DNA from: Lycium barbarum
Taxonomy: Eukaryota; Streptophyta; Magnoliopsida; Solanales; Solanaceae
Direction: 5' to 3'
DNA: 64,000 nt
Assembly: GCF_019175385.1 (NCBI RefSeq)
Contig: NC_083342.1
Span: forward strand, 117,800,376 to 117,864,375
The notes beneath the pieces were generated by a model. That model ran no database searches. It was not told the origin of the DNA and saw nothing but the letters and a program-made list of their open reading frames with translations. The translations under genes were made by a program, and so were the position numbers. Positions 47,901-59,430 of this stretch are shown in pieces; the first letter of the stretch is position 1, and each line of letters opens with the position of its first letter.

Positions 47901-49708
47901 CGGTTCTGGTCCGAGAACCCTTAAATATGTTAGAGGATTCATAGTCCCAGCTCCAACCTGGTCAGTGCAATTTAAACTACACAAGTCAGTAAAGTAGATG
48001 AGAAAAAACTCTAAAGATTGTAAATCTAATTTAAACACTCAAAGATCTAATAACCACTAAAAGTCCACTACAAAGCATATTTTATCAAATCATATGTACG
48101 CAATCCAGATTCGGTGCAATACACAGTACATTAACGTTTCCCAAAGTATACAAGGAGAATATGCTCAGCATTCCCATTATGCCAGTATTATAATAAAAGT
48201 TACAGTACCTATCAAGAAAGAAAGTATGCAAGGAGAATATACCTAGCTCTTGCAACTTGAAAATCACAATTTATGACTTTGATAATGTATGAAGACTCAT
48301 TAAAAAGAAAAGCATCAATTCCAGCGGAAAAGCAAGTTAATCTTTTCCTATCATGTCTTGTACTTTTTGAGCCTAAAAAGGATGACATCATACCTCAGTA
48401 TTGCTGCATTGCATCACGGCACATCCTACGGAACCCCAATACTCCTACCATTTTAAAAGGATAGGTTAATCCATAGATAATTTTAAGATAGATAAGAGGA
48501 GGCCAAAGAGAAAGCTACGAGAATCAAGACATGTGTATCCATCCATTTAAACATCTTGTAATTCTCGTGAATAAGACAGAACTTCTGCAAAAATATGGTA
48601 GACAAAGAAATCATGCATACCACATTGATATATCTCTTTTAGCAAGAATGCAAGATCCCTACCTGTCACCCTTTCCTTTCCCATTCTTGAATTAACCAAA
48701 GTATAACTAAATTATACCTACTCTACCATGTTCCTATATCTATCTCTATATAGGCAGGGTACAAACATCCCCATAATAGGTTTTTGTTTCTATTCTTTAT
48801 CATCAAAAGAAAAGTTACCTCCAAAAAAGAAATTGAATAGTTTCTTGCTTGTGGTAGGACTAATGTAACACTTAAAAATTGTGACTTGATACAATCTTGA
48901 AACCATAAAGAGATATTTGTTGCAACAAACATACTATGTCCAAGAAAAGTGAATGAAGCTTCTGTACAATTGCTATTCATTGTATATTTTCTCAAGTAAG
49001 GTAACTGTAACACAATTACGCAACCCCATTACAATCTTGAAACCATAAAGAGCAATTTGTTAGTAATTCATTGTATATTTGATCAAGAAAGGGAACTGTA
49101 TCACAATTAGGCAACCCCATTACAATGTTGAAACCATAAAGAGCAATTTGTTAGTAATTCATTGTATATTTGATCAAGAAAGGAAATTGTAACACAATTA
49201 GGCAACCCCATTACAATGTTAAAACCATAAAGAGCAATTTGTTAGTAATTCATTGTATATTTGATCAAGAAAGGGAACTGTATCACAATTAGGCAACCCC
49301 ATTACAATGTTGAAACCATAAAGAGCAATTTGTTAGTAATTCATTGTATATTTGATCAAGAAAGGAAATTGTAACACAATTAGACAACCCCATTACAATC
49401 TTGAAACCATAAAGAGCAATGCATTATTCCATTATATATTTTGCCAAGAAAGGAAGTTGTAACACATTTGGGCAACCCCAATTGAATACCTGAAGCCTTT
49501 GAATGGCTTGTTGGAAAGTGGGAACAGATGGTTTCTTTTGATTCTCTGAATTGTGAGACACATATGAAGAAGAAGTGGACACAGATTTAGAGAAAAAACG
49601 CCTATGAAGAATGACAGGTAGAGGAGATTTGGTGGTTAGAAGAAAGGAGAAGTGAGTCTTGTGGGGTTTAAGAATTGAGGTGACTAATGGGAGTGCAAGA
49701 ATCGCCAT
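26948..49708 (-). CDS. EDD1: Glycine--tRNA ligase, chloroplastic/mitochondrial (bacterial-type alpha-beta fusion, EDD1 type)
   Basis: Thirty minus-strand exons joined in frame give 3180 bases, 1059 residues: 49708-49490, 48444-48394, 47957-47890, 45828-45747, 45611-45548, 44360-44305, 44069-43992, 43860-43786, 43518-43448, 42362-42246, 42140-41519, 40378-40307, 39035-38953, 37630-37582, 36593-36531, 36444-36355, 36278-36192, 35620-35549, 35443-35385, 35215-35122, 34697-34479, 32430-32336, 31861-31771, 31697-31593, 31235-31197, 30781-30692, 29014-28913, 28236-28155, 27942-27857, 27046-26948. Exon 1 has an organellar targeting peptide (residues 1-55, Ser/Arg-rich). Exons 2-11 hold the class II catalytic alpha part ([47 protein letters not shown]). 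The rest is the beta part ([29 protein letters not shown]) to the C-terminal GF. It charges tRNA-Gly in plastids and mitochondria. Length matches the family. All introns are GT-AG except one GC-AG. Confidence 0.96.
28576..28700 (-). repeat. SINE-like interspersed repeat, copy 1 (intron of synthetase gene)
   Basis: Starts ACAACAACATACCCAGTGTA and continues with a GTCTGGGGAGGGTAGAGTGT / GCAGACCTTACCCCTACC block. On the minus strand it ends GGGTATG(TTG)n, the tail style of the Solanaceae TS SINE group. Assignment to that group rests on the tail alone. Confidence 0.6.
29585..29880 (-). repeat. SINE-like interspersed repeat, copy 2
   Basis: Same core as the copy at 28576 (CAACAACATACCCAGTG, GCAGACTTTACCCCTACCTC). 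It is longer, with extra shared AT-rich sequence such as GCGATAACCGAAGCACAAG that also occurs in copy 3. Lies in intron 26. Confidence 0.6.
30410..30530 (-). repeat. tRNA-derived SINE in intron 26
   Basis: The minus strand has pol III box A TAGCTCAGTTGG (30520-30509) and box B GGTTCGAATCC (30476-30466), 32 bases apart. An A-rich end at about 30410-30430 follows. There is no cloverleaf acceptor stem, so this is a SINE body and not a tRNA gene. Confidence 0.75.
33297..33660 (-). repeat. SINE-like interspersed repeat, copy 3
   Basis: Same family as 28576 and 29585 (CAACAACATACCCAGTATAA, GGTGGGGTCTGGGGAGGGT, GCAGACCTTACCTCTACC). The AT-rich extension reaches about 33660. In intron 21, same orientation as the other two copies. 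Confidence 0.6.
33754..34018. mobile_element. hAT-type MITE in intron 21
   Basis: About 265 bases with ends AGAGCCCGTTTGGATTGGCT and the mirrored ...AGCCCATCCAAACAGGCTCT, plus internal AGCTTATAAGCTG words arranged as inverted repeats. Flanks TTTAAGAG and TCTAAAAG may be an eroded 8-base target-site duplication. The element can fold as one long hairpin. Confidence 0.8.
37631..38952 (-). other. GC-AG intron (intron 13 of the synthetase gene)
   Basis: Exon 13 ends GTTGTAAG and the intron begins GCAAGT. Using GC keeps the frame as [15 protein letters not shown] with the Ser codon split AG/T. A GT five bases earlier (GTT|GTAAGG) looks like a good donor, but joined to the only acceptor (CTACAG) it shifts frame and meets a stop within exon 14. 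The GC donor context AAG|GCAAGT is the standard one for such introns. Confidence 0.88.
40670..41120. repeat. Diverged tandem duplication (about 260 bp) in intron 11
   Basis: Two copies share ACTACCAA, CTTTATCTTC/CTTT, AGCTGTCCAGCA, AAATCACCGA(A/C)AATGCG and GTCTACACCCAAAAGAAACAC. They occupy roughly 40670-40925 and 40930-41120. The first copy contains a short minus-strand frame after a GTTACAG acceptor-like site ([18 protein letters not shown]), which I do not recognise. Confidence 0.6.
44405..44450. repeat. (TA)n / (CA)n microsatellite in intron 5-6 region
   Basis: A run of TATATATA followed by ACACACTCACACATACACAT in an intron of the synthetase gene, about 50 bases upstream of exon 6. Likely length-polymorphic. 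Confidence 0.8.
46555..47725. repeat. Composite repeat insertion in intron 3
   Basis: A block of about 140 bases beginning AAAAATGTCCCATTGA at about 46813 recurs at 47267 in direct orientation (AGATAAAATCTGAGAAGTAG, AGAAAGCAAGAAAAA). A poly(T) run and a GC-richer stretch (47004-47264) lie between. The outer parts carry TTTAAGCGA motifs (46594, 47690). Looks like an unclassified repeat; open frames here are low-complexity artefacts. Confidence 0.5.
49021..49489 (-). repeat. 91-bp minisatellite abutting exon 1 of the synthetase gene
   Basis: Units begin CAACCCCATTACAAT at 49021, 49112, 49203, 49294 and 49385, with a diverged unit at 49473 that runs into the exon 1 splice donor. The period is exactly 91, 91, 91, 91, then 88. 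Units alternate two types (AAGGGAACTGTATCAC and AAGGAAATTGTAACAC), so the last step was a doubling of a 182-base dimer. A more diverged relative lies at 48880-49020. Confidence 0.92.
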
Positions 49709-50970
49709 TCAAGATTTGGAGAAACCTCACCGTTCTGGCTGGGGTTTATGATAAAAGGATTACGGACAAGGGGACTTGTTCTTCCCAACCCAATAAAATA
49801 GATAGATAGTAATAAAATTAGAAATAAATTAACCCTTTGGTTGGAACTATATATTTATGAAAAGAAAGAAAAAAAGTATATATGAAAATAATTCACTAGG
49901 AAAAACAAAACACGCGAGTAATAAAAAAATTAGTTGGGGTTGAGGAGAAAAAAGAAAGTAAAAAAGAATAACTCTTTATTTATTGATAAATTAAATAACA
50001 TCTAACTCTAAAACAGCTAAAATTTAAATAAAAAACTTTAAAATCAAGCATGTGAATTTAGAAATAATATTTGTTATTGTATAGAAATATCGAGATTCAT
50101 CATTTTCTCAACATAAGAAAATTTACTATATAATGAATTTAATATTGCTAACAGAAATATCTTTGTCCATTAAATAAGAAAATAGAAGAACTATTTCTCT
50201 ATTTAATTAAAAGTAGGAATTAGAATAATTTTGAATACTAAAGTTGAAAAAATTGTATAAGAGCAGATTCTAAAATTTGAAATAATTGCATCCCTTGCTT
50301 GCTGCTCTTCAACTTCTCCAATTTTTCATTCCCTAAAAAGATCAATGTGATGTTATTTAAAAAGATTTAAATAAGTTGCAATTACAGTAAAATAATTTTT
50401 TGATTCTTTCTGAGAATTTGGTAATTGACTAACTTGTGTTAATGATTGTCCACTTACCTCATGTACAATTTTTTTTTTCAAAAAGAAAATTGGCAAGACC
50501 TTTTGAGACAAACGCATATTTGTTATGAAAATATTAATGTGTGGATGTCTATTACTCCTCTATATATAACTTCCACCACTTTCTGTTCATAACTCTGGTA
50601 GAAGTAACTTCATTACTTCACGATCACTGCTCCCACACTTTATTGCTATAACCCGCAAATAGTTACTATCCATGTTTATGACATATTCTTTAGCGTTCTC
50701 AATGTATTTCTATATATAGTTGGATTGTATGTAATAATTACACACTTGGATGAATAAGAAACTTATCATCCCTTGTCTCTCTATTTCTATTGATTTCATC
50801 CTTTTGTAATGTTACTCTTTTAGCTTGATTTTACAATAATGTTCTTTCTTTCTTTTTGTTTTTCAACTTTTGAGTTTTTTTTTTTTTTATCCTTAGATCT
50901 TCATTGTCAATTTAGATTGTAGTTTTCTCTGGCAGCATATTCATTAATTGGTGACTTGTATGACTTTTAT
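49709..50970. other. Upstream region of the synthetase gene, AT-rich
   Basis: Presumed 5' leader and promoter of the minus-strand synthetase gene, then AT-rich intergenic sequence. No reading frame, repeat or motif that I can support beyond poly(T) near 50880. Confidence 0.45.
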
Positions 50971-53900
50971 CAGGTTCGTCTCAATAAGATTGGAGGTCTA
51001 AAGCCAAACTTTATACGGAGGCCCTAATTATTATTATTTTAAAAAAAAATCATATATATATTTTTATTTAAAGTCTATTTTTCTAGCTTTTTTGGATGAG
51101 AACTCGTTAATTGTTGCTCTATAATTTACTTGTTCTGATAATTCTTTTTCAATTGATAATATAGTTAATTCATTCGAACTCTCTTGAGACATTGTTGATC
51201 TTAGATAAGATTTTATCAATTTTAGTTTTGAAAAACTTCTTTCGGTTGAGGCAACAGTTTACATGAACTATTAGCATTATTTTATAAGCAATATATGTAT
51301 TTAGAAAGGAATCGAGTCTTTTTTATTTATTGAGTATTTCGATTAGATCATTACCTTCTACTTGTATTATTTCTCTTAGCACTTTTAATTCAAAAAATAA
51401 ATCTAAAGCATCAATATCAGAATAACTATTAGTACGTGTTAAAGAAGTTCAAGGTTAAGACAAAAAATTCTCGAACTCTCATCAGCTAGTGATCTCAATT
51501 TTTTAGCATTAAATAGAAAACCAAAAATATTTTCATATGCTTCAAAGTGTTAAAATCTATTTTGAAATGACAAAATGGCTTGGTCTACTATGTATAAGAA
51601 GTAATCAACTCTAAACTATTCTTCAAGAGACTTTGTGACATCGTCATCAACATTTCCATCAAATAGTTTCTTACGAAATTCAGGTTCTATATTAATCTCA
51701 TATACAATTTCTTTAGCAAAAATTATAGCAGTTGCAAATCCTTCTTCTCTATATTTTTTCTTAAAAAGAAATTATACATCATAGCTTATCTATGGCAACA
51801 TCAATATGCCTATATTTAGATTGTAAACTTTTACTAATTATTAACCGTAAATAAAATATCATATCAAATAGTCATACTCAATTTCTAAACAAGAAGCTTC
51901 ACTTTTAGTTTTTGGATCCTCGCTAACTTCTACTAGTTTCAATAGAGCAACTCTAATTTCCCAACGCTCATGTGACAATGACTTAAGAGTTAGGTTGGGT
52001 ATAAAATCTTTTAATACTTTCCAACGCTCAGTAGAAGAAGCAAATAACGTTTATATGTGTTGTATCACTCCAAAAAATGATATACCTTTCGTACAAGAAT
52101 AAGCCACGTCACAAAGTACTAATTTTAAATCATGACAACCACAAGGTGTATGAAATGCTCTGTGATTTACATCGAGAAGTCCTTTTTGAACTCCTTGGTG
52201 TTTTCCCTTCATATTGGATCTGTTATCATATCCTTGTCCTCTTAAATTATCAATATCAAGTTCAATATTTTTTATCTCATCTATGATAACATCAAAAATA
52301 TATTTTTCACTTGTATCATCCACCTTTAAAAGCTCTAAAGAAATATTCATTAATTGTTATTGGAGCAGCTGAAATAACCAAACTCTGTAATATAAAAGAC
52401 ATTTTTTCTTGATGGCTTGCATCTGGAGTGCAATCATTGCGAAGTACTTCGTTTCTTTAACTTTTTCAATAATTTTATTCTTGATTTACTTGCCAGCAAG
52501 TTTATCAATTCATTTTGTATATTATGTCCAAAGTAATGATTATAAATTTCTTTGTCATCAAAAAATGATTATAAATTTTTTCACGCTTAATTTGCCGGAT
52601 ATGTTCTTGACTGGATCAAATTCTGCAATCATTTCAATTAGGCTTAAAAGAAATTCCATTACTTTCTTGATAAATCTTTTTATTGTTTCCCTAAACGCCA
52701 AAATATTTTTCCCAAGAGTTTTGATCACAACAATAATTCTTGACAGTACATTTTTTCAGTGCGCTTTGTCTCTATTAGTTTATTCTTGCCCATCTTTATC
52801 AATTGTTTTATTTTTATGCAATCTCATTTCTAAATCAACCCACGCAACCATTTTAATAATATGGCTGTTTGTTATTTCATGATCTTTGAGCTTAGCACTA
52901 AGATTTCTCCAATCATTACTATCTCACTAGCTAGTTTACAGTTACAAGTACTAGAAGTTGTATTAAATAATTTACAACAAAAACGAAAGACTTTATCTAA
53001 ATCTTTTGAGTAAACTAACCATTTTCTTTCATGTCTTTCCCTAGTTGCCAATTTTTGAATATAATGTGTTGTATAAAAATGTCTTGATAATTTATCCTTT
53101 GAAAATTTATGTTAGTTATTCTAATTGGTCCCCTTTCCAATAATGAATCTCTCATCTTTGTATCCAAAGTATCCCATTGACTTGGATCGTATATATTTTA
53201 AGTGATGCAATTACTTAAATCATTTAGGAGTTTTTTTATTTTCTGTAAATATGTCAAATTTTCAATAACTTCTTCTAGATTTTCTTCTTCGATGTTATTT
53301 TCATATTTTCCGATATGATCATATTCTCCCATATTTTTCAATTCAAGATTTTTATTATTTGTTAAATATCTATCAAGTACTCCTTTTTGGATTTAATTAA
53401 TTCTTCAGCTTTTCTCTTTTTCTCTCCTTTTACATAACCGGATTTATGTTTTCTAGTTGACATATTTAAATTGAATAAATTCTAATAATAACTAAAACAA
53501 TAATATATAATTATGAAATGAGAATATCAACAATGACATTTTTTTAATGAAACATAAGATAAAGTTAGTACAATAAAATCTAGTTCAAGAATTGATAGGT
53601 TGATATAATGTTATCAAAATAGTGTTGCGTTAATTCAATATAATGATTGCTTATTGCGATGCTTGATAATTTGAAGAAGATGCCAAAAAATAAATCTTTA
53701 TCTTTTGTAAGCAGAAGCATTAAGTTTTGTAGCATAATAAGAGTACAAGAATAATAAAAAGAAGAAGGAAATTGGTAAATATAGGTAATAAAATAGTTAC
53801 TCAAATAAAGAAGGATGCTACAAATCTACAATTACCTAAAAAAGCTATTACAATTCTCCAATTATGCTTCAACGGTACCCACTCCCTCATAAAAGGGAAG

Positions 53901-54150
53901 AAGTTACTATTGTATTTTTTCCCCTAAAATATCCCCAATTAATGCAGACTCACTCTCCCACAAAAGAAAGAAGTTATTATTGTAACTTTCCCCGAATACA
54001 TCTCTTCGAACTTCAAAGTTAATGTAGGAGTATACCTTTTTTAATAGAAAATATGTGTATACATATGTATGGTCTTAAGAAAAAGTGAGGTCTCAAAAAG
54101 GTAGGGCCCCAAGCCATTTCCTTACCAGCCTTACATATCAGCCAGTCCTG
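50971..54150 (-). mobile_element. TTF-type hAT DNA transposon, decayed
   Basis: A hAT pseudogene lies within possible ends CAGG (50971) and CCTG (54150). On the minus strand the right end reads CAGGACTGGCTGATATG, in the style of this group. Flanks ACTTTTAT and ATTTTTAA agree at six of eight bases, compatible with an old 8-base target-site duplication. Both ends carry 'gaggcc'/'gggccc' words. Boundaries are tentative. Confidence 0.6.
51060..53462 (-). pseudogene. hAT transposase with TTF zinc finger (ZMYM1-like), inactivated
   Basis: The minus strand starts at an ATG near 53462 with MSTRKHKSGYVKGEKKRKAE, then loses frame after a few tens of codons. Near 53190-52985 come IYDPSQWDTLDTKMRDSLLE, RGPIRI and the TTF finger region (KDMKENG then FVFVVNYL, where the functional relatives have Trp and Cys). 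The 52350-52051 frame holds DNLRGQGYDNRSNMKGKHQG and FHTPCGCHDLKLVL, the DDE-fold core. Near 51250-51070 ERSFSKLKLIKSYLRSTMSQ marks the C-terminal hAT dimerisation domain. Many stops and frame changes show it is dead. Confidence 0.85.
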
Positions 54151-54450
54151 ATTTTTAATAATTATGATGTTCTTGCAAAAAGAATTGTATTAAAAAACAA
54201 CTTATTTATGTATCATTATATATATTTTTTATCATTATCAGAGCTCATTCATATGTTCAATGGCTCTGATACAACCAGGTGGCCTGAATAAACAAATAAA
54301 AGAATCAGCAAAATCCAAGACAGATTAGCTAATCATGACACTAAAGTAAACATATCTTTGTAAAATTTAATCATTTTAAAAAATTAAATAGTAAAATAAT
54401 ATTATTTTAATTATTTATACAAAGATAAAAAAGAAAAAAAAGAAAAAAAA
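53941..54450. repeat. Direct repeat, copy 1 (partner at 62531)
   Basis: Begins AATGCAGACTCACTCTCCCA. It includes the right end of the hAT element and about 300 bases beyond it (GGTCTTAAGAAAAAGTGAGG, CAACCAGGTGGCCTGAATAA). The partner at 62531-63035 matches along its length with scattered changes. Since it spans the transposon edge, the duplication happened after that insertion. Confidence 0.88.
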
Positions 54451-54639
54451 AGACCACTCATAAATTGGTTGTACACTTTTTCCTTCTCCTATTGTATATT
54501 TTTAACAACATCCACCTTGATAAAATGCTCACAAGTCCATCAAAGTGGTCCTCGTCCTCCAATTCCTTACGCAAACTATATTGGGAGAGGTCTATTGAGG
54601 TTTCACGTTATGGTATCAATAATGTATCATTCTCCTCAG

Positions 54640-54699
54640 CAGATTCATCCCCGTTACTAGATGTCTCAGAAGACTCATCCCCATCACTAACTGTTTTAG
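54640..54699 (-). repeat. 33-bp acidic tandem repeat, left half (continues at 61541)
   Basis: Units GATTCATCCCCGTTACTAGA and GACTCATCCCCATCACTAAC lie left of the LTR insertion at 54700. Two more units lie right of it at 61541-61605. Read on the minus strand they encode SDGDESSET / SSNGDESAEEN, an acidic Ser/Asp/Glu run. The parent gene is not recognised. Confidence 0.6.
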
Positions 54700-56521
54700 T
54701 GTCACGACCCAACCTGCTATGACTAGCACCCACACTAACTTCTAGCGGGCGAACCAACACACAATCATCTATTCATGCAAGTCTAATTTTATATTAATCA
54801 AGTTAGTCAGTTATTACTCAATCAAGCATCAAGTAAACAAAATAAGTCATGCCATAAAATACTAAAATAAGTGCGAAAATTCTAACTATTACAAAATCCC
54901 CAAAATCTGAAAGTCATCGTTCCAGGACTCTAATCTAAACCATGTATAAGGAATGAAATTTGCCATAATGTCCAGAATAGAAAAAGACATCATAAGAGGA
55001 AGATCTTCGGGCGGCCTGACATGGATAGAAACTCACCCTAAATCTGTCAGCAAACGTCCTCAACGCTGGATGTGAGGGCGGGTAGCAGTCTCTGTATCAC
55101 AATCTGCACTCAATAGAATGCAGCAAGATAGTATCAGTACAAACACTATGTACCGGTAGATATCATAGGGCGACTAAGATTAGTATCATGCATATCTCAT
55201 AAAATCAATAGGATAAACAAGTCAGCCAACAGACATGAATATCAATAAACCACAACAAGTCAACCAAGGATAATCACAATCAAGTCACTAAGATATCAAG
55301 AATCACAATCAACGGAAGTCACAACTGAAATAAGTTTACCACAATAACCATACTCACTGTGCATACATGCTAACTGGTGTCATTGCTAAGTAGTCATGAC
55401 CTGTAGGGGACCCGTGGTGTCCATGTATCACTCATTTCGGATCTACTCCTCGGACCCGAGCATAAATCTCCTCTCCGGAACGAACCTCAGACACGGGCCA
55501 TATCAATATACCTCTTGTTTCCAGAACTAACCTTGGACCATGAGCTCATAATCTAGGTCACATTTGTGTCTTTCCATACCTCATAATAGGACATCGTCTT
55601 TTACCTTTTCATTATCAATGGTTAAGTCACTATTTCATATCACAATATCACCGAGAAGATTATATTAGCTTCTTGTCACAAACACATCCACTGCAGATTT
55701 AACACACAGGAATAGTGGCATGAAGCCTACACAATCACTCAATCGCGTTCACATAGGAATTCAACCACACAATATCATGCATGAAAACTAGACATGCTTT
55801 CTCCTAAAGAATTCACAAAACATTCAATCAACTAACCAAAGTCTAGCTCAAGTAGACCATAACCTACCTCAAACGTAGAGCTAGAACAACGCAAGTCACT
55901 CCGCTACAACTTTTCCTTTTCTTAAAGCCTCGGAACGCTCAAAGTCTAGAAATAGAAGGCTCAATGAGTCACAATATCTCAAATCACAGGTACCAATGCA
56001 AGCATACCCTTCCATTTACCCCATTCCAATGAGTGGATGATTTTCTAGATGTGAAGCAACCTATCAAGGGCCTTAGTAATCACTAATCATCAAATTATAA
56101 CAATATTATATCAACATTCCCACTACAAGCAGTTTTCATGGTCAAGATATCATTTTTATAGAACCTTAGGTCTCAATTCACTTAGTTTATGGCTCTAAGG
56201 ATTCAATTCATAATTAAGAGGAATTAACCCAAGCCTTTAGATGATAAATAAGTGATAATAAGTATAACCCATCAAGTTTAGAAGGTTTAACAATTTCTAG
56301 GGTTTCTATTACAATTCCACCGTTGAAGACCCACAAGAGTGATGATAATCATGAAGATGATATGGAATGGTTAGAAGGAATAAATGAAACTTACCTCTCA
56401 AGAGTTTTCTTGCCCTAGCTTGAAATTTCACCCTAAGTGTTTGTGGGGAACTGTGTTGGGGTATTATGAATAAAGAATATGAGACTAAGTCTTTAAAATA
56501 TGGATTCTGTCCCCCCGTCGA

Positions 56522-56739
56522 CCGCTGCAGCAGTCGTTTCATCGTTGCAGCGGTCCCGCTATAGCGGCCAAGTGACCGCTATAACGGATCCAACAGAAAT
56601 CCGATCACCGCTATAGCGGTCCATTCCCCGCTATAGCGGTATCGCCTTAGCGGGAAATCGTCCGCTACAGTAGCCACAAGAGAAATGGCTGGCTGCTGGG
56701 AGCGGTTAGCCCACCGCTACAGCGGTACCGCCACAGCGG
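56522..56739 (-). promoter_or_regulatory. CCGCTATAGCGG palindrome array, 86-bp higher-order repeat
   Basis: Eleven dyads, perfect or near CCGCTATAGCGG, start at 56522, 56542, 56556, 56576, 56608, 56628, 56642, 56662, 56694, 56714 and 56728. The intervals are 20-14-20-32-20-14-20-32-20-14, so the unit is 86 bases with four dyads. Sequence between dyads is poorly conserved. On the minus strand the array lies upstream of an AT-rich promoter-like stretch (TTCATAATACCCC near 56460). Function unknown. Confidence 0.75.
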
Positions 56740-57867
56740 TGCCATTTGGGCAGCGAGCTCAACTTTTGTCCAGTTTTCCCCTCTTTCACTCCACATTTCA
56801 TCCGAGGCCTCACAAATACAAACAAAACATGCACACAGACATAAAAACATCATATGAATCCACCCATGGCCTCGGAATTCCCAACGGAGTTCTAATTTCC
56901 TACGTCATCCCCCAACAGACTCTATCAAAATTAAACAACAATCACAAGCAAGTCAAAATTCAGCTCTTAAGCTTACAAAATCGAGTTCTTACTGGTTCGT
57001 TCTACCCTTGGGAAGGTTCTATTTGGTGGAGTGACCCTACATTTCCCATAACGACCGGAAGGGTCGTTGTTGCACCCTATTTTTACCAAAGGCTAAACAA
57101 AGTTACAACTTATGGAACTCTGAAAGAATTAATTATGTACAGAGTCGCCACCTAGCATTTAAGGTATACTAGGGTACCTATAAATTATTAATATATGCAG
57201 CTTAACATGTCTACGAAAATAAGTGAGATTCTAGGTAAGGGTTCAAATTATTCCGAAGGGAAGGTGTTAGGCATCCTTCAGAATCCACAAATGTGGTTCC
57301 CGGCTAGACCAATTTAACTATTCGAGGGATGTGTAAAAAGGCTTGATTATTATTTACAAAAATTAGTAGAGTTTAGACTAAAGAATAACTAATATGACTA
57401 TTCACATAAATAATCGTGCAATACGTATTTTATACATATGTGATATAATAATTATTTAAAAAAAAAGAAGTTATGTGCAACTTAAAGGCTTGGGTATGTG
57501 AAAGGGGTATAAGGAATGGACATGAAATTATTTTGCACTCAAGATGAGTTAACTAATTTAACTAGCTAAGTATGTATGCCTAATCAATTAATTATGAGAG
57601 TACATTCTAAAGCCTAAATATTGAGGCAAATCACCTTATTTATTTACTTAAGTGTGCTAAGCTATTAAATTAAAACTCTAGCGAAACATGATAACTATAA
57701 GAATATTAGCTACGAAAATAATAACTGCCTAATATTGATTTTTCTAAAACACATAAAATTTAAATCACCTAAGCAGATCATAAATAAATACCATCAAATT
57801 GCACCCTAAAAAGTAAAGTTTCACTATATTTTATGCTTGTATAATTTAATAATGTAAAAATAAATAA

Positions 57868-57905
<38 letters not shown>
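57868..57905. repeat. (TA)n microsatellite
   Basis: An uninterrupted run of alternating T and A of nearly 40 bases inside the large solo LTR. Confidence 0.9.
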
Positions 57906-57907
<2 letters not shown>

Positions 57908-59019
57908 AGAGAATTTAAGAAGCTATTTGAACTTCTTTTGAGTGTCATCTTCAAAAAGTAACTCCGGATACCTGCGTGAGACTTAATAAAAATGTTAGTA
58001 AGAAAATAAATAACTCTTGGATGAATTAAAGAAATAATGAATAAACTTAAAATAAAAAAACCCGTCTTTGTACATGGAAGGCCTTGGAAATCGACGGAAA
58101 TTTCTTCATCGGCCATATCAGAAAATATCTAAAATGCAGTACCTGTAATATCAGGTAAACACCAAAGTGTAACATCTGGAATATCAGTAAAATATCAAAG
58201 TATAGCGTCTAAATATCAAGATGAAACTGTTCTCGAACAACTCTAAAGTAGCAGACTTCTTTGCCAAAAAATAATAAAAAAAAATAACAACAATGGCTAG
58301 GCCAAACAACTAACAACAATAAGGAGCAACAAATCTACTCAAAATGCAACCATCATAGGCTAAGTACAGAGGCTATTTTTCTCAGATTCAGCAGCTAACA
58401 GCAATAATGAGCAGTATCTATTCTGTTCGAACAAGCTAGTGGAAGTTTCAACCAAGGAATCATATGTGAAATACTCCCAAAAGAGATTTAAGTAGACAAG
58501 ATTTCAGCATCATTTTACAGCAAACATAACAGCCCAGTGGCAGCTCGAGAGTGCAATGTTTCAGGCTCCAAGAACAGTAATAACTTAAAGAGTGCATTAG
58601 AATCAGGATAGAAGACCAACGAAGCAACAACTCAAAGAACAACCTTAGCACAAGATCATCTCAAACAACAGCCATAGAGAACTCTTAAGTACAACAACAT
58701 ATTGTCCATAACAAGTGGCTCACATAATCAATAGACATAACAACAACTAAATGAAAACAGCCCATAGTAGGAGCTCAGAAGGACTGTACTAGCACCATCA
58801 AAATACAATAGCTCAAGTGTAGTTTCAGTTTCAGTTTTTATAAATGCAGCAACCGAACACTTCAAATGCAACACATTTCATCTTAAAGCAGCCAGTACTT
58901 AGCAGCGGACAGACCAAAAATGCAGCAGCCATTTTTTCCATATGTCATCAAGAATGTGGCATTTTCACCCTAAATAACACAGCAATCAGTTGGCTAAAAT
59001 GCAGGTAGTAAATCAGACC

Positions 59020-59430
59020 TAAAATGAGGCAAAAAATGGCCTAAAACGCAGTAGAAAATGGCCAAAAAATGCAGGCAGTAAATCCGTCCCAAAACGGGGT
59101 GAAAATGGCCCAAAACATAGTAGAAAATGGCCAAAAAAACGCAGCAACGTTGGCCTCCAATTGCAGCAGCGAAATCAGTCCCAAAAATGAGGTGAAAATG
59201 GCCTAAAACACAGTAGAAAATGACAAAAAATGCAGGCAGTAAATCAGTCCCAAAACGGGGTGAAAATGGCCCAAAACATAGTAGAAAATGGCCAAGAAAC
59301 GCGGCAGCGTTGGCCTCCAATTGCAGCAGCGAAATCAGTCCCAAAAATGAGGTGAAAATGGCCTAAAACACAGTAGAAAATGACCAAAAACACAGGCAGT
59401 AAATCAGTCCCAAAACGAGGGAGAATGGCC
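59020..59430. repeat. 160-bp tandem repeat within the large LTR
   Basis: TTGGCCTCCAATTGCAGCAG occurs at 59150 and 59310. A shorter sub-unit (GTAAATCAGTCCCAAAA..GGTGAAAATGGCC) recurs about every 70-90 bases. Open frames across this stretch are products of the repeat. Confidence 0.85.

Noticed and set aside
48880..49490. CRISPR-like array
   Set aside because: Units are contiguous 91-base tandem repeats without distinct spacers, in a plant intron.
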